A DNA stretch of 64,000 nt, from NCBI RefSeq assembly GCF_003752585.1, contig NZ_RKHR01000005.1, forward strand, positions 34,947 to 98,946, written 5' to 3'. The translations under genes and the position numbers were made by a program. Shown here piece after piece: positions 62,614 through 64,000 of the stretch; the stretch's first letter is position 1, and every line of letters starts with the position of its first letter. The notes below the pieces were generated by a model. It was given only the letters and a program-made list of their open reading frames with translations. It was not told where the DNA came from and made no database searches. Source of the DNA: Sinobacterium caligoides (GTDB taxonomy: Bacteria > Pseudomonadota > Gammaproteobacteria > Pseudomonadales > Sinobacteriaceae).

Positions 62614-64000
62614 TTACGCCATTAACTCACGAACGTCGACAAAATGCCCGGTGACCGCAGCTGCTGCGGCCATTTGCGGGCTTACTAAGTGGGTTCGCCC
62701 GCCAAAGCCTTGACGCCCCTCGAAATTACGGTTTGAGGTCGATGCACAGTGTTCACCCTGCCCTAGCTTATCGGCATTCATCGCCAAGCACATAGAGCAG
62801 CCGGGCTCACGCCACTTTAGGCCTGCTGCTATGAAAATCTTATCCAACCCTTCTTCTTCTGCCTGTGCCTTCACTAAACCAGAGCCCGGCACTACCAGTG
62901 CTTCGATGATGTTGCCTGCAACCTTGCGCCCCTCAACCACCTCTGCCGCCGCACGAAGATCTTCTATTCTCGAGTTAGTACACGAACCGATAAAGACCCT
63001 ATCCAACTGAATATCTGTAATAGACTGTCCTTCGGTCAAGCCCATATACTCGAGGGCGCGTGTGATCGCAGATCTTTCACTATCATCTTTACCGTCTGCA
63101 ATAGCAGGCACCTTGCCGTCAACAGGCAAAACCATCTCAGGCGAGGTCCCCCAGGTCACCTGAGGCTGAATCTTCGCGCCATCAAGTACGACAAGTTCAT
63201 CAAAGACTGCACCAGTGTCACTGACAAGATCTGACCAGGCTTCGCACGCCCTCTGCCATAACTCACCTTTTGGCGCAAAGGGGCGGCCTTTAACATAATC
63301 AATCGTAGTCTGATCGACAGCGACCATTCCAACCCTCGCGCCCGCCTCAATGGCCATGTTGCAAACTGTCATTCGCCCTTCCATGCTCATATCTTTGAAG
63401 ACCTGGCCACCGAACTCAATGGCACAGCCATTCCCGCCTGCAGTACCAATCTTGCCAATAACGGCTAATACGACATCCTTCGGGGTCACACCAGAACCTA
63501 GCTGGCCGTCGACACGCACAAGCATGTTTTTCATTTTTTTCTGAATTAAACAACCTGTTGCGAGCACGTGCTCGACCTCAGAGGTGCCAATACCGTGGGC
63601 AAGAGCTCCCAAAGCACCATGAGTAGCTGTATGGGAGTCACCACACACAATGGTCATACCAGGAAGCGTTGCTCCTTGCTCAGGACCTACTACGTGCACG
63701 ATCCCTTGGCGTACATCGGTCATGCCAAACTGCTCAATACCGAAATCACGGCAGTTATCATCGAGGGTCTTTACTTGTATCTGGGAGACTGGGTCCGTTA
63801 TACCCTCTAAACCCTTTTTACGCTCAACGAGAGTCGTCGGCACGTTGTGATCAGGTGTTGCCAGACTCGCCGCTAAACGCCACGGTTTGCGCCCCGCAAG
63901 CCTTAGCCCTTCAAAAGCCTGCGGCGAAGTCACCTCGTGTAATAGCTGACGATCAATATAAATGAGAGCTGTACCGTCATCACGCTCCTTAACGATATGC
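62614..64000 (-). CDS. leuC: 3-isopropylmalate dehydratase large subunit (N-terminus cut by the window)
   Basis: This aconitase-type 4Fe-4S subunit shows [15 protein letters not shown], the first cluster cysteine in [14 protein letters not shown] and the pair in [10 protein letters not shown]. The reading frame stays open to base 64000 ([18 protein letters not shown] lies before the first in-window Val start), so the extreme N-terminus, about 15 to 20 residues, lies outside. It is the first gene of leuC-leuD-leuB-asd as seen here. Confidence 0.97.
   Translation of the reverse strand, partial: HIVKERDDGTALIYIDRQLLHEVTSPQAFEGLRLAGRKPWRLAASLATPDHNVPTTLVERKKGLEGITDPVSQIQVKTLDDNCRDFGIEQFGMTDVRQGIVHVVGPEQGATLPGMTIVCGDSHTATHGALGALAHGIGTSEVEHVLATGCLIQKKMKNMLVRVDGQLGSGVTPKDVVLAVIGKIGTAGGNGCAIEFGGQVFKDMSMEGRMTVCNMAIEAGARVGMVAVDQTTIDYVKGRPFAPKGELWQRACEAWSDLVSDTGAVFDELVVLDGAKIQPQVTWGTSPEMVLPVDGKVPAIADGKDDSERSAITRALEYMGLTEGQSITDIQLDRVFIGSCTNSRIEDLRAAAEVVEGRKVAGNIIEALVVPGSGLVKAQAEEEGLDKIFIAAGLKWREPGCSMCLAMNADKLGQGEHCASTSNRNFEGRQGFGGRTHLVSPQMAAAAAVTGHFVDVRELMA

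Noticed and set aside
1..64000. CRISPR arrays, tRNA or rRNA genes, complete insertion sequences
   Set aside because: None was seen on either strand; repeats present are the phage end repeat, the 133-bp pair and simple hairpins.

Overview
The window reads as chromosome of a marine-type gammaproteobacterium. The right third carries the order leuC-leuD-leuB-asd-fimV-truA-trpF-trpB-trpA-accD-folC-dedD-cvpA-purF-metZ, a backbone arrangement of Pseudomonas, Cellvibrionales and related groups. LipA, Tag, a MoxR/DUF58/TgpA operon and Fur-linked iron genes fit the same assignment. Genus is not resolved from sequence alone.

Layout. (1) 1-8022: an integrated filamentous phage (inovirus), cut by the window start inside its left dif-like junction and ending at an intact dif-like XerC/XerD site at 8007-8034. 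On the minus strand it encodes Rep, a small unknown, a putative ssDNA-binding protein, small membrane proteins, the major coat protein, a pIII-like adsorption protein, a DUF2523 (pVI-like) protein and Zot (pI). On the plus strand it has an XRE repressor and a membrane/coiled-coil accessory gene flanked by two 132-133 bp direct repeats. A small lipoprotein and a divergent CsrA homologue are also present. The attachment region has two inverted dif-like sites, one with a 6-nt and one with a 12-nt centre, like the folded single-stranded attP of CTXphi. (2) 8023-13279: phage-junction duplication and small accessory genes (SGNH hydrolase, beta/gamma-crystallin-like secreted protein, zinc-ribbon protein, SapC, GNAT acetyltransferase and a frameshifted gene). 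(3) 13280-19037: a three-gene operon (TerB protein, BrxD-like ATPase, Lhr-like helicase) that I recognise as the Shango anti-phage defence system. (4) 19372-31658: a same-strand block with a BASS transporter, secreted beta-lactamase-fold hydrolase, MFS transporter, TPR-sulfotransferase, TonB-dependent receptor, nitrilase and a MocR-like regulator that lacks the PLP lysine. (5) 32287-40063: a plus-strand iron block led by a Fur-box promoter (LbtU porin, imelysin, di-haem oxidoreductase, imelysin lipoprotein, DUF1513 protein, multicopper oxidase). (6) 40153-64000: housekeeping genes, with leuC cut by the window end.

The most unusual material is in the phage: its folded attachment site, the repeat-flanked accessory gene, the phage CsrA and shared operator-like boxes. 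Next come the adjacent defence operon and the MocR-like protein with Gln in place of the PLP lysine. No tRNA, rRNA, CRISPR array or complete insertion sequence was seen.
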